From positions 868,001 through 932,000 of the forward strand of contig NZ_PTJE01000001.1 in the NCBI RefSeq assembly GCF_002934445.1: a DNA stretch of 64,000 nucleotides, written 5' to 3'. Positions 27,415 to 36,773 of this stretch are shown here, one piece after another. The stretch's first letter is position 1. Each line of letters starts with the position of its first letter. The translations under genes and the position numbers were made by a program. This DNA comes from Nonlabens xylanidelens. GTDB taxonomy: Bacteria > Bacteroidota > Bacteroidia > Flavobacteriales > Flavobacteriaceae. The notes below the pieces were generated by a model. The model had not been told where the DNA came from and did not search any database. It was given only the letters and a program-made list of their open reading frames with translations.

Positions 27415-28492
27415 TACAGCGCCGCAAAGAAATAGTTACCGATTTGCGATTAGATCTTCTATTTATATCGCTGTTATACTTTTTTTACTTTTATTAAGTG
27501 TGTCATCTTTTGATGATGTAGAGTTACCGTTGTACCTTATTTTCTGTTTTTCTTTGGCGTGTTTTTTAATATGCTTTACGATTATTCAGTTTAGGGTACA
27601 GCGTTTTATTTATCGACGTATCAAACGTATTTATGAAGACGTGTCTCTGTTAGAATCGAGCAATTTTGATGACAGAGAGATCGCTACAGATATGCGTACT
27701 CTCAAAGATCAGGTAGAGAGATTTGCTAGAAATAAGAAAACAGAAATAGAAACACTGCAAGTACGTGAGAATTATCGTAAAGAGTTTTTAGGTAACATAT
27801 CTCACGAGCTTAAAACGCCTTTATTTACCGTTCAAGGTTATATAGATACCTTAATTGATGGAGCGCATAAAGACAAGGTTATACGTAAGAAATACCTAGA
27901 AAGAGCACAAAAAGGAGTAGAGCGTCTTACCTATATTGTAAAAGATATGGATATGATCACTAGGCTAGAAGTAGGTGATATGCGTCTAGAAAAAGACGAC
28001 TTTGATATAGTAAAATTGATGAAACAGGTGTTTGATCAATTTGAAATGAAAGCGGCTAGAAAGAATATTTCTCTAGTTTTTGATATGAATTATAATAATA
28101 AAATTATGGTTCATGCAGATAAGGAGCGCATCCAGCAAGTAGTATCTAACCTTATCGTTAATTCTGTTAAGTATGGGAAACAAAATGGTACCACCGAGGT
28201 GGCTATTGAAGACCTTATTAATAATAAGGTAATCGTGCGTGTTACTGATAATGGAGAAGGGATTAAAAAAGAATTTATACCTAGATTATTTGAGCGCTTT
28301 TTTAGAGTGGATAGAACAGGATCGCGCAGAGAAGGTGGCTCTGGGTTGGGACTAGCGATAGTTAAACATATTGTAGAGGCTCATGGAGAGCGTATTTATG
28401 TTGATAGTGAAATAGGTATAGGTTCTGAATTTTCATTTACTCTAGAAAAAGTTTCTTCTAGTATAGAAGATATAGATGTAGTGGTAGAATGA
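27404..28492 (+). CDS. Sensor histidine kinase, PhoR-like
   Basis: A 362-residue kinase. Two membrane helices near residues 18-35 and 41-62 are joined by a very short loop, so there is no real periplasmic sensor domain; stimulus is likely sensed in the membrane or by a partner. A linker follows, then the phospho-acceptor motif with His134 in NISHELKTPL, and the ATPase domain with N-box (VVSNLIVNSVKYG), G1 box (VTDNGEGI), F box and G2 box (GGSGLGLAIVKHI). The response regulator is translated just upstream. Its last 97 bases overlap the opposing glycosyltransferase gene. Confidence 0.93.
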   Translation: MSNNTAPQRNSYRFAIRSSIYIAVILFLLLLSVSSFDDVELPLYLIFCFSLACFLICFTIIQFRVQRFIYRRIKRIYEDVSLLESSNFDDREIATDMRTLKDQVERFARNKKTEIETLQVRENYRKEFLGNISHELKTPLFTVQGYIDTLIDGAHKDKVIRKKYLERAQKGVERLTYIVKDMDMITRLEVGDMRLEKDDFDIVKLMKQVFDQFEMKAARKNISLVFDMNYNNKIMVHADKERIQQVVSNLIVNSVKYGKQNGTTEVAIEDLINNKVIVRVTDNGEGIKKEFIPRLFERFFRVDRTGSRREGGSGLGLAIVKHIVEAHGERIYVDSEIGIGSEFSFTLEKVSSSIEDIDVVVE

Positions 28493-29505
28493 ATGTCGCC
28501 TAAACCTTTATAATTAGGTATTCTAGATAACATTTCTATTTTAAAATCTTCTTGTGTAGCGTAAGGAACAAGACCTTTGTCATCTAGTGATTGTGCTAAG
28601 TATTCTTGTTCAAACTGTCCTGGTGTAGGGATGAAAAAGGCTTTTTTGCCTAATTCATTTAAATCCATAATAGTGGTGTAACCGCTTCTGCTTAGCACGC
28701 ATTCACTTAAATCTATAGCTTTTTGTAAACTTTCTGTAGAGAGGTAATTGTAAAAAGTTACGTTTCCTTTCTTTTCTACTTTTTGCTCTTTTTCTATTCT
28801 GCCGGCTATAAATAGTACCTTACCATGATATCTTTTTATTTCAGAAAGTAATTTCTTTTCTAAAATACCTCGTTGAGGTTCTGGTCCAGATAATAAGATA
28901 AGTAGGTCGTATTTTTTTTGATACTGACCAGTATTTTTAAATCTGGAAAGTGGACCTAAGTAAACTTTGTCTAGTTGGCAATCAGTATTATGCGATAACT
29001 TACCAGTTAAGTTATTTGTTCCACTGACGTCAGGTATCCAGCAATAATCAAATTTTTTTATGTAATGCAGGTGCAATTGTGTACTGAACCATGTCGTGCT
29101 ACCAGATAAAACCTGTAGTTGATGTGTTATAATTACCGATGGTATTAAATTGCTGTATAATCCTAATCTGTTATCTGATATGATACCAGTTATTTTGTGC
29201 TCTAGGATTAAGCGGTTTAATATTTTGTGTTCATTGCGTATAGCTTTCCATATCTTAGGAGAGTCTTTAAGCATTTTCAATTTTAAATTGCGGCCTTCCT
29301 TTGCATATTCAATGTCATAAGATGGTAGCTCTATAAAAGTATGGCCTTTAAATTCTTTTTTAAGTAAAGCAAGTGCCTGTCCATCACTAGCTATAATAGG
29401 GTTGTCCCCATTATTAATGATTTCTAATATTATAGGTATGCATCTAGTGGCATGACCTAAGCCCCAGTTTAAAGGGGCAACCAAAATGTTTTTGGATTTT
29501 TGCAT
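28396..29505 (-). CDS. MurG/MJ1255-like glycosyltransferase
   Basis: A 369-residue protein with a GT-B glycosyltransferase look. The N-terminal ILVAPLNWGLGHATRCIPII is the donor/acceptor glycine loop seen in UDP-GlcNAc transferases and the MJ1255 group, and the C-terminal SRSGYTTIMDLNELGKKAFFIPTPGQFEQEYLA carries the conserved nucleotide-binding end. The acceptor is unknown. I take ATG 29505 over TTG 29520. The C-terminal 31 codons are the antisense of the histidine kinase 3' end, an unusually deep convergent overlap of 97 bases. Confidence 0.82.
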   Translation of the reverse strand: MQKSKNILVAPLNWGLGHATRCIPIILEIINNGDNPIIASDGQALALLKKEFKGHTFIELPSYDIEYAKEGRNLKLKMLKDSPKIWKAIRNEHKILNRLILEHKITGIISDNRLGLYSNLIPSVIITHQLQVLSGSTTWFSTQLHLHYIKKFDYCWIPDVSGTNNLTGKLSHNTDCQLDKVYLGPLSRFKNTGQYQKKYDLLILLSGPEPQRGILEKKLLSEIKRYHGKVLFIAGRIEKEQKVEKKGNVTFYNYLSTESLQKAIDLSECVLSRSGYTTIMDLNELGKKAFFIPTPGQFEQEYLAQSLDDKGLVPYATQEDFKIEMLSRIPNYKGLGDIHSTTTSISSILEETFSRVNENSEPIPISLST

Positions 29506-29536
29506 GTAGTAAATATACAATGACTTTGTAATCAGG

Positions 29537-29544
29537 TATATTTG
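29537..29544 (+). promoter_or_regulatory. Candidate -7 element for trmB operon
   Basis: TATATTTG is an exact -7 match 30 bases before the trmB TTG start. A TTTG at 29525 is too close to act as -33. Confidence 0.4.
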
Positions 29545-29574
29545 TAGCCATTAATTAACCTTTAAATAATTGTA

Positions 29575-30243
29575 TTGGGAAGCAAAAATAAACTCAAACG
29601 ATTTAACGAAAACGAAACATTCGACAACGTTATTCAGCCTACTCGTGAAGAAGTAACCACTGGTTTTAAACATCAGGGTAAATGGAATGAATTTTTCGGT
29701 AACGATAATCCTATTACCTTAGAGTTAGGTTGTGGTAAGGGAGAATACACGGTTGCTCTAGCTCGCAAGTATCCTGAACGTAATTTTATAGGTATAGATA
29801 TTAAGGGAGCGCGTTTCTGGCGTGGTGCAAAAACAGCTATTGAAGAAGGTCTTACTAACGTAGCTTTTTTACGTACTCAAATTGAGTTGGTAGATGACGC
29901 TTTCGCGAAAGCGGAAATACAAGAGATATGGATCACATTTCCAGACCCTCAAATTAAATACAAGCGTACTAAACACAGAATGACTAATCCTGATTTTCTT
30001 GCAAAGTATAAACATATTTTACAAACTGATGGTATTATGAATCTTAAAACAGATTCTGAATTCATGCATGGATATACTTTAGGGCTATTGCAAGCTAGAG
30101 GAGAAGAGATTCTATATGCACATCATGACGTCTATTCAAATACAGAATCTCCAGAAGAAGTTACCGGTACACAGACTTTTTATGAGAAGCAGTATCTAGA
30201 AACAGGTAAAGCGATAACTTATATCAAGTTTAAATTGAAATAA
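29575..30243 (+). CDS. trmB: tRNA (guanine-46-N7)-methyltransferase
   Basis: A 222-residue SAM-dependent enzyme making m7G46 in tRNA. The SAM-binding LELGCGKGEYTVALA is near residues 49-63, and the catalytic/tRNA region includes ITFPDPQIKYKRTKHRM (about 120-136). The start is TTG: MGSKNKLKRF is the usual flavobacterial N-terminus and no ATG is nearby. A palindrome copy at 29898-29913 encodes Ala109-Ala113 (AFAKA) just before the catalytic strand; compared with homologues as I remember them it replaces residues without inserting any. The stop overlaps the next start by one base. Confidence 0.94.
   Translation: MGSKNKLKRFNENETFDNVIQPTREEVTTGFKHQGKWNEFFGNDNPITLELGCGKGEYTVALARKYPERNFIGIDIKGARFWRGAKTAIEEGLTNVAFLRTQIELVDDAFAKAEIQEIWITFPDPQIKYKRTKHRMTNPDFLAKYKHILQTDGIMNLKTDSEFMHGYTLGLLQARGEEILYAHHDVYSNTESPEEVTGTQTFYEKQYLETGKAITYIKFKLK
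29898..29913. repeat. Palindrome copy 8 (trmB)
   Basis: Exact copy read as AFAKA at residues 109-113 of TrmB. Distance from copy 7 is 3,314 bases. Confidence 0.95.
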
Positions 30244-30869
30244 TGGCAGGACTTTTACATTTATTATTCGGTTTAATTATAGGTTTTGTGGGTGTTATAC
30301 CGCCCGGATTATTGAATCTTACAGCGGCCAAAATAAGTGTGAAACAAAATAGAAAAGCAGCTGTAATTTTTGCATTAGGAGCATCACTTATAGTTGTGGC
30401 TCAAGTATATGTAGGGGTTTTCTTTTCTAAATTATTGAATAACAATCCTGATACCTTATTGATGTTAGAAAAGTTTGCGGTAGTTGCTTTTCTAGCATTA
30501 TCTGTTTTCTTTTTTATTAGAGCGTTACTTGATTCTGGTACACCAGTAGTAAAAGAGGTAAATAGATCACCTGTTAAGCTTTTTGCGCAAGGAATCATAT
30601 TATCGGTTTTAAATATATTTCCTATTCCATTTTATATAGGTTTTAGTTCTTTTCTAGCCAGTCGTGGTTTATTTGAATTTACTTATCCCATGGCTCATCT
30701 ATTTATTATAGGCGCCGCTAGTGGAACATTTTTAATGTTATTAGCCTACATTACTTATGTGAAGAAATTTGCCTTTGACAGCAATACATTTGCTCGCAAA
30801 ATTAATTACCTATTAGGAGGTCTTACTTTGTTTATTGCGGTATTTACCATATTTAGAATATACTCATGA
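30243..30869 (+). CDS. LysE-family amino acid exporter-like protein
   Basis: A 208-residue membrane protein with six hydrophobic segments, matching the LysE/RhtB translocator family. The GVIPPGLLNLTAAKISVKQNRKAAVIFALGAS stretch (about 17-48) corresponds to the conserved first loop and helix of the family. Exported substrate cannot be predicted. Coupled to trmB upstream (TAATG) and to the following gene by a four-base overlap. Confidence 0.85.
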   Translation: MAGLLHLLFGLIIGFVGVIPPGLLNLTAAKISVKQNRKAAVIFALGASLIVVAQVYVGVFFSKLLNNNPDTLLMLEKFAVVAFLALSVFFFIRALLDSGTPVVKEVNRSPVKLFAQGIILSVLNIFPIPFYIGFSSFLASRGLFEFTYPMAHLFIIGAASGTFLMLLAYITYVKKFAFDSNTFARKINYLLGGLTLFIAVFTIFRIYS

Positions 30870-31204
30870 GTACAAACGATTTTTATTTAAGAGTGTATGA
30901 GGTCGTTAAACAAATACCTTATGGTAGAGTAACTAGCTATGGGTCTATAGCAAAAGTTTTAGGAACACCACGTAGCAGTAGAACTGTAGGTTATGCTATG
31001 AATGCTGCGCATAATGATCCTGAAGTGCCTGCACATAGGGTTGTAAACCGCAATGGAGTGTTAACTGGTAAACATCATTTTCCCGGCACTAACTTAATGC
31101 AACAACTTCTAGAAAGTGAAGGGCAAATTATCGAAGAAGATCAAATTAAAAATTTTAAAGAGACTTACTGGGATCCATTAGAAGAACTTGGATTACAAGA
31201 ATAA
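30866..31204 (+). CDS. Alkyltransferase-like (ATL) MGMT-family protein
   Basis: A 112-residue protein with the DNA-binding domain of O6-alkylguanine transferases. IPYGRVTSYGSIAKVLGTPRS and SRTVGYAMNA are the recognition-helix region. The active-site motif PCHRV is PAHRVV here (about residues 50-55), so the acceptor cysteine is Ala and the protein cannot repair by alkyl transfer. That is the signature of ATL proteins, which bind O6-alkylguanine and pass the lesion to nucleotide excision repair. uvrC and mfd occur elsewhere in this window. It is the last gene of the trmB operon and is followed by a terminator. Confidence 0.9.
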   Translation: MSTNDFYLRVYEVVKQIPYGRVTSYGSIAKVLGTPRSSRTVGYAMNAAHNDPEVPAHRVVNRNGVLTGKHHFPGTNLMQQLLESEGQIIEEDQIKNFKETYWDPLEELGLQE

Positions 31205-31244
31205 AAAAAACCTTTCTATTCATTACAATAGAAAGGCTTTTTTT
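31203..31244. terminator. Bidirectional terminator
   Basis: CCTTTCTATT (31211-31220) pairs with AATAGAAAGG (31227-31236), with A tract to the left and T tract to the right. It separates the converging ATL and hypothetical genes. Confidence 0.85.
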
Positions 31245-31262
31245 ATAATAATTGTTGATGCT

Positions 31263-32036
31263 CTACAGATAGAAGATGTAACCTACGTTAAACCACCATA
31301 TCCAGTCATTTGCTCTGTTGTTAACGTTATTAGGACTTAATCCATCTACATAATTACTGTCTACATAATAATGCCACTTAGACGATATTAAAATATCACT
31401 TAGTTCACTTATTTTATATCTAAAACCTAGATCGCCTACTAGAGCAATTGCACTACCCTGTGAGGTGTCTATACGATCTATAAATGTAGGGAATGTCGTT
31501 ATTGGGTTATCCAAAGGACCTAACACACTAGTCGCTTCTGGTCTATAGTTTACATAATGAGCTCCAAAACCTACGTAAGGTGCCACTTTAGGTGTGCCAC
31601 TCTGAAAATCTCTAATGCTTAATGGATACCATTCTATTTGTGCACCCAACTCAAAGACTTTTGCTTTTCCTTGCATAGATCTTAATTGAAGACCACCTAT
31701 AGAGTTCTTGTCCGCTTCATCACCTAGATGATTAAGGGTGGTCACATGGTAATCTATCTCACTACGTATTTTAAAATGATCATTCCAGTAGGTATCTCCG
31801 GTATAACAATCACAGTCGGCACGATAAGCAAAATTGATATAGTGAATGAGTCCAACACCGATACCTACATTACCTTTGTTAGTGTTAAAGTCATATCGCT
31901 CACCATAATCACTTTGAAAAGCGACAGGTCCAGTGATAAAACCTAATTCGTGAGAGAAGCCTAATTGCGCATTACTTGTAGCTACCATTCCTATAAGAAT
32001 GATAAGAGTTGTAATGTGTTTTTGTAGATACGTCAT
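31263..32036 (-). CDS. Exported hypothetical protein, probable outer membrane barrel
   Basis: A 257-residue protein with a signal peptide ending at SNAQ (about residue 23) and a series of alternating polar and aromatic strands that ends in WWFNVGYIFYL, as small outer membrane barrels do. It resembles a flavobacterial family I recall under the name THC0290_0291. It has a Cys-rich stretch, YRADCDCYTGDTYW, near residues 72-85. It is divergent from gdhA across 234 bases, and I recall that placement from other flavobacteria, but no function is known. Confidence 0.65.
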   Translation of the reverse strand: MTYLQKHITTLIILIGMVATSNAQLGFSHELGFITGPVAFQSDYGERYDFNTNKGNVGIGVGLIHYINFAYRADCDCYTGDTYWNDHFKIRSEIDYHVTTLNHLGDEADKNSIGGLQLRSMQGKAKVFELGAQIEWYPLSIRDFQSGTPKVAPYVGFGAHYVNYRPEATSVLGPLDNPITTFPTFIDRIDTSQGSAIALVGDLGFRYKISELSDILISSKWHYYVDSNYVDGLSPNNVNNRANDWIWWFNVGYIFYL

Positions 32037-32218
32037 TAATATAAGGACTTAAGTGATGACGACAAATATAACAAAATGTAGTTCATACAGACAGTATTAA
32101 ATATGTTTAAAACTAATACAATAGATGAAATGCATCATTATTATAGGTTTGTATGGTGATTACAACGTGAGTTAACTTAAATTATTGGTAAAAAAAAAAT
32201 TACGTTAAGCGATAATAT

Positions 32219-32226
32219 TATATTTG
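32219..32226 (+). promoter_or_regulatory. Candidate -7 element for gdhA
   Basis: TATATTTG matches the -7 consensus 44 bases before the gdhA start. No clear -33 is visible because an A run occupies the expected place. A minus-strand TATATTTG at 32063-32070 may serve the divergent gene. Confidence 0.4.
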
Positions 32227-32252
32227 CATAATTAACGCAAACGTTTTCTTAA

Positions 32253-33614
<1,362 letters not shown>

Positions 33615-33637
33615 GAACTATTTATTTATATAAGTTT

Positions 33638-33653
33638 CGCTTTCGCGAAAGCG
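33638..33653. repeat. Palindrome copy 9 (after gdhA)
   Basis: Exact copy between the gdhA stop and its terminator, with symmetry continuing outward in TTT/AAA. Distance from copy 8 is 3,740 bases. Confidence 0.95.
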
Positions 33654-33670
33654 AAATTATAATCAACAAG

Positions 33671-33699
33671 AACCTCTGTAAAATCTACAGAGGTTTTTT
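33671..33699 (+). terminator. Terminator after gdhA
   Basis: AACCTCTGTA pairs with TACAGAGGTT around five bases and is followed by TTTT. A palindrome copy lies 18 bases upstream, between the stop codon and this hairpin. Confidence 0.85.
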
Positions 33700-33767
33700 C
33701 ATGCCCTTAATTAAGTTTATTTTTGTTCTTATTCATCATATAATAAAGATGGGTACGTTGTAGATAT

Positions 33768-36050
33768 ATGAAAAAGCTAATACTCTTATTAATACTCGTC
33801 GGCAATTTTTGCGCAGCTCAAGATTTTTCTGATTCTTGGGAAGGTCTTTTTTCTTTTACTAACATTATTGATATAGACGAGTCTGATGATGCCGTTTATG
33901 CTGCTAGTGAAAATGCTGTCTTTATTTACGACCTTAGTTCTAGAACCTTTACAACCTTAACCACTATTAATGGGTTGAGCGGTGATGAGATAAGTCAGAT
34001 TCATTACAGTGAGGCAAAATCCACTCTAGTTATAGGATATGAAAATGGACTGTTACAGGTAGTTGATGCGCGTGGCAACGTGACTAGCGTGGTTGCAATA
34101 CAAGATAAACAAGTTATTGCACCAGATGATAAAAGGATTAATGAGTTTAAAGAGAGTGGTGATCTTATTTACATTGCTACAGATTTTGGGATTGCCATTT
34201 ATAATCTAGAGCGACTAGAATTTGACGATACTTATTTTATTGGAGATAATGGGGAACAGTTAGAGGTAAACACTATCGAGATATTTAATAACTTTTTATA
34301 TGCAGGTACTATAAATGGTGGGATAAGACGTGCTAGTATTGTAGATCCTTTTTTAATTGATTTTGCAAATTGGAACCAAATAAATGGTAATTCTTGGGAT
34401 GAATTAGAGAGTTTTAATAACCGTTTATTTGCTACGGCGGTAAATAGGTTTTTATATGAAGAAGGACCAGTAGATTTTTTAATAACCTCTTTACAATTTC
34501 CAGGTAGAGCACTAGATTTTCATTCTTCAGATCAATTTTTTACCGTTGCCACTAGTAGTGCTGTTCTTGTGTACGATTTAAGTTTTACAGAAATACTTAG
34601 AATAACAACGGTAGACGGCATTGCATATAATTATACCCAAGCAATAACTGTAGGTAATGATTTATTTATCGGTACAGAAGAGGCTGGAATGATACGTATC
34701 GATCTTTTAAATCTAACAGACTTTGAATTTGTCGTGGCAGACGGTCCATCTCGTAACGCGGCTTTTACAGTAGCTACATCTCCAGATGAGTTGTGGGTGG
34801 GTTATGGTGATTATGATGTGTTTTACAATCCTTTTCCATTAGAGCAATTTGGGATAAGTCACCTAGTTACGGACGAGAATTGGGAGAACTTTTCATTTGA
34901 TGATATTCTTAATGTTAGAAGTTTAGGAAGTGTAACCATTAATCCATCAAACCCTTCAGAAATTTTTCTTAATTCCATGAATGATGGTTTGGTACAGTTT
35001 GTAAATGGGGCTGCGGTAACTTTGTTCGACAATACAAATAGCTCTTTAATCCTATCGGAAGTTCCTACTAATAATGGTCCTTTTAATTTTCAAAGATTAC
35101 CAGATAGTGAGTTTGATAGTGAAGGTAATCTTTGGGTTTCACAAAGTCTTGATGATAATTCATTACATAGAAGAACTCCATCTGGTCAGTGGACGGCCTT
35201 TGATTTAAGTGATGAAATACCTGAAGTAGCGCAAAGCACGACAAAAATGGTGATTACAGATGATGGTAAAATTATTTATGGTACTCTAGATATTGGTATA
35301 GTAGGCTTTGATCCAGCAAATTCAATGACTATTAATTATGATGAAGATAATAATCTAGTTAATAATTACATAGCCTCATTAAGACTTGATCTTAACGGAC
35401 AGTTGTGGATAGGTTCTAATCTAGGATTACGTATACTGTTTAATCCTAATAGTATGTTTACAGACACACCTAGCGATGCAAGATCTGTTATTATAGAAGA
35501 TACTAATGGTATTGCACGAGAGTTGTTACAGGATGAGGCGGTACTAGATATAGAAGTAGATGGTAACAACAATAAATGGGTGGCTACAGCTAGTTCAGGC
35601 GCGTTCTTGTTTTCACCTTCAGGACGAGAGACTATATTTCAGTTCACAACAGATAATTCTCCGTTGCCCACAAATTCTATTAATGATATCGCTATAGACG
35701 AGGCGACTGGTAAGGTTTATTTTGCAACAAATAATGGTATAGTAGCATTTCAAGGAGAAAGATCGAGTAAGCCCGAAGATGATTTAGAAAGTGTAAGAGC
35801 TTTTCCTAATCCAGTGCGTCCAGGATTTGATGGAAATGTGACTATAGATGGATTAACAGATAGAGCACGAGTTAAAATAACAGATATAGAAGGTAACTTA
35901 GTTTATGAAGCGGTTTCTCAAGGTGGTAGTATACCATGGGATACAAGAAGTTTTTCTGGTAATAAAGTAGCATCTGGGGTGTATTTACTATTTATTTCTA
36001 CCAGTGATAATATTGAGACTGCTGTTTCTAAACTTATGATAGTAAGATAA
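33768..36050 (+). CDS. porZ: PorZ-like T9SS component
   Basis: A 760-residue exported protein resembling PorZ, the surface beta-propeller protein of the type IX attachment complex that, in Porphyromonas, delivers anionic LPS to cargo. After a signal peptide (to about residue 17, CAAQ), the N-terminal propeller opens with DSWEGLFSFTNIIDI and repeated VYAASENAVFIYDL-like blades. Two-component-regulator-propeller-like blades continue to about residue 665, and the end is a T9SS-type domain (FPNPVRPG, ending AVSKLMIVR). recO follows with zero bases between. The assignment rests on the N-terminal pattern, architecture and the frequent porZ-recO pairing in flavobacteria. Confidence 0.85.
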   Translation: MKKLILLLILVGNFCAAQDFSDSWEGLFSFTNIIDIDESDDAVYAASENAVFIYDLSSRTFTTLTTINGLSGDEISQIHYSEAKSTLVIGYENGLLQVVDARGNVTSVVAIQDKQVIAPDDKRINEFKESGDLIYIATDFGIAIYNLERLEFDDTYFIGDNGEQLEVNTIEIFNNFLYAGTINGGIRRASIVDPFLIDFANWNQINGNSWDELESFNNRLFATAVNRFLYEEGPVDFLITSLQFPGRALDFHSSDQFFTVATSSAVLVYDLSFTEILRITTVDGIAYNYTQAITVGNDLFIGTEEAGMIRIDLLNLTDFEFVVADGPSRNAAFTVATSPDELWVGYGDYDVFYNPFPLEQFGISHLVTDENWENFSFDDILNVRSLGSVTINPSNPSEIFLNSMNDGLVQFVNGAAVTLFDNTNSSLILSEVPTNNGPFNFQRLPDSEFDSEGNLWVSQSLDDNSLHRRTPSGQWTAFDLSDEIPEVAQSTTKMVITDDGKIIYGTLDIGIVGFDPANSMTINYDEDNNLVNNYIASLRLDLNGQLWIGSNLGLRILFNPNSMFTDTPSDARSVIIEDTNGIARELLQDEAVLDIEVDGNNNKWVATASSGAFLFSPSGRETIFQFTTDNSPLPTNSINDIAIDEATGKVYFATNNGIVAFQGERSSKPEDDLESVRAFPNPVRPGFDGNVTIDGLTDRARVKITDIEGNLVYEAVSQGGSIPWDTRSFSGNKVASGVYLLFISTSDNIETAVSKLMIVR

Positions 36051-36773
36051 ATGCTTATAAAAACACAGGCAATTGTTTTATCTTCTCTTAAGTATGGAGA
36101 GTCAGATCTTATAACAAGATTATATACCAAAGAATTAGGCACGCAATCTTATATATTAAAAGGAATACGCAAGTCTAGAAAAGGGAAATTGCGTATTTCT
36201 TTTTTTCAGCCACTTACTCAGTTAGAATTAGAAACACAGCATAAAGGAAAAGGTGCGCTAGAATATATTAAAGAGGCAAGGGTTTTATTTGCTTACCAAA
36301 ATGTTCATACTAATATCATTAAAAGCAGTATTACCATGTTCTTTTCTGAAGTACTGTCTCAACTATTAACAGAGCAACAACCAGACGAAGAACTATTCGA
36401 CTATCTATCTACAGCTTTTCAATTTTTAGATCAATCAGATCAAGTTGCAAATTTTTCTATAAAAGTGTTGCTAGACATGACTGGATTTTTAGGCTTTCAA
36501 CCAGATGATAGTACTATCAATTTACCATATTTTAATATGCTTAATGGTAACTTTGATGATAATGGGTTGCAACCACATCATTTAACAGACATAGAGAGTA
36601 ACTTGTTAAAGTCTTTTCTAGGCATGAAATTTGATCAAATTAATGAAGTAAAAATGAATAGAGAAGAGCGTAATGGCTTATTAAATTTGGTCATTGAGTA
36701 TTTTCAGATACATTTGCAAATCTTTAAAAAACCTAATTCATTATCAATACTAAAACAGCTATTCGACCAGTGA
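36051..36773 (+). CDS. recO: DNA repair protein RecO
   Basis: A 240-residue RecO, which with RecF and RecR loads RecA on gapped DNA. The N-terminal OB fold starts KTQAIVLSSLKYGESDLI and runs to about residue 80; a helical C-terminal part follows. No zinc-binding cysteine cluster is visible in the C-terminal part, as in many Bacteroidota RecO proteins. Translation probably continues from porZ (adjacent stop and start) and into the receptor gene (GTGA overlap). Confidence 0.9.
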   Translation: MLIKTQAIVLSSLKYGESDLITRLYTKELGTQSYILKGIRKSRKGKLRISFFQPLTQLELETQHKGKGALEYIKEARVLFAYQNVHTNIIKSSITMFFSEVLSQLLTEQQPDEELFDYLSTAFQFLDQSDQVANFSIKVLLDMTGFLGFQPDDSTINLPYFNMLNGNFDDNGLQPHHLTDIESNLLKSFLGMKFDQINEVKMNREERNGLLNLVIEYFQIHLQIFKKPNSLSILKQLFDQ

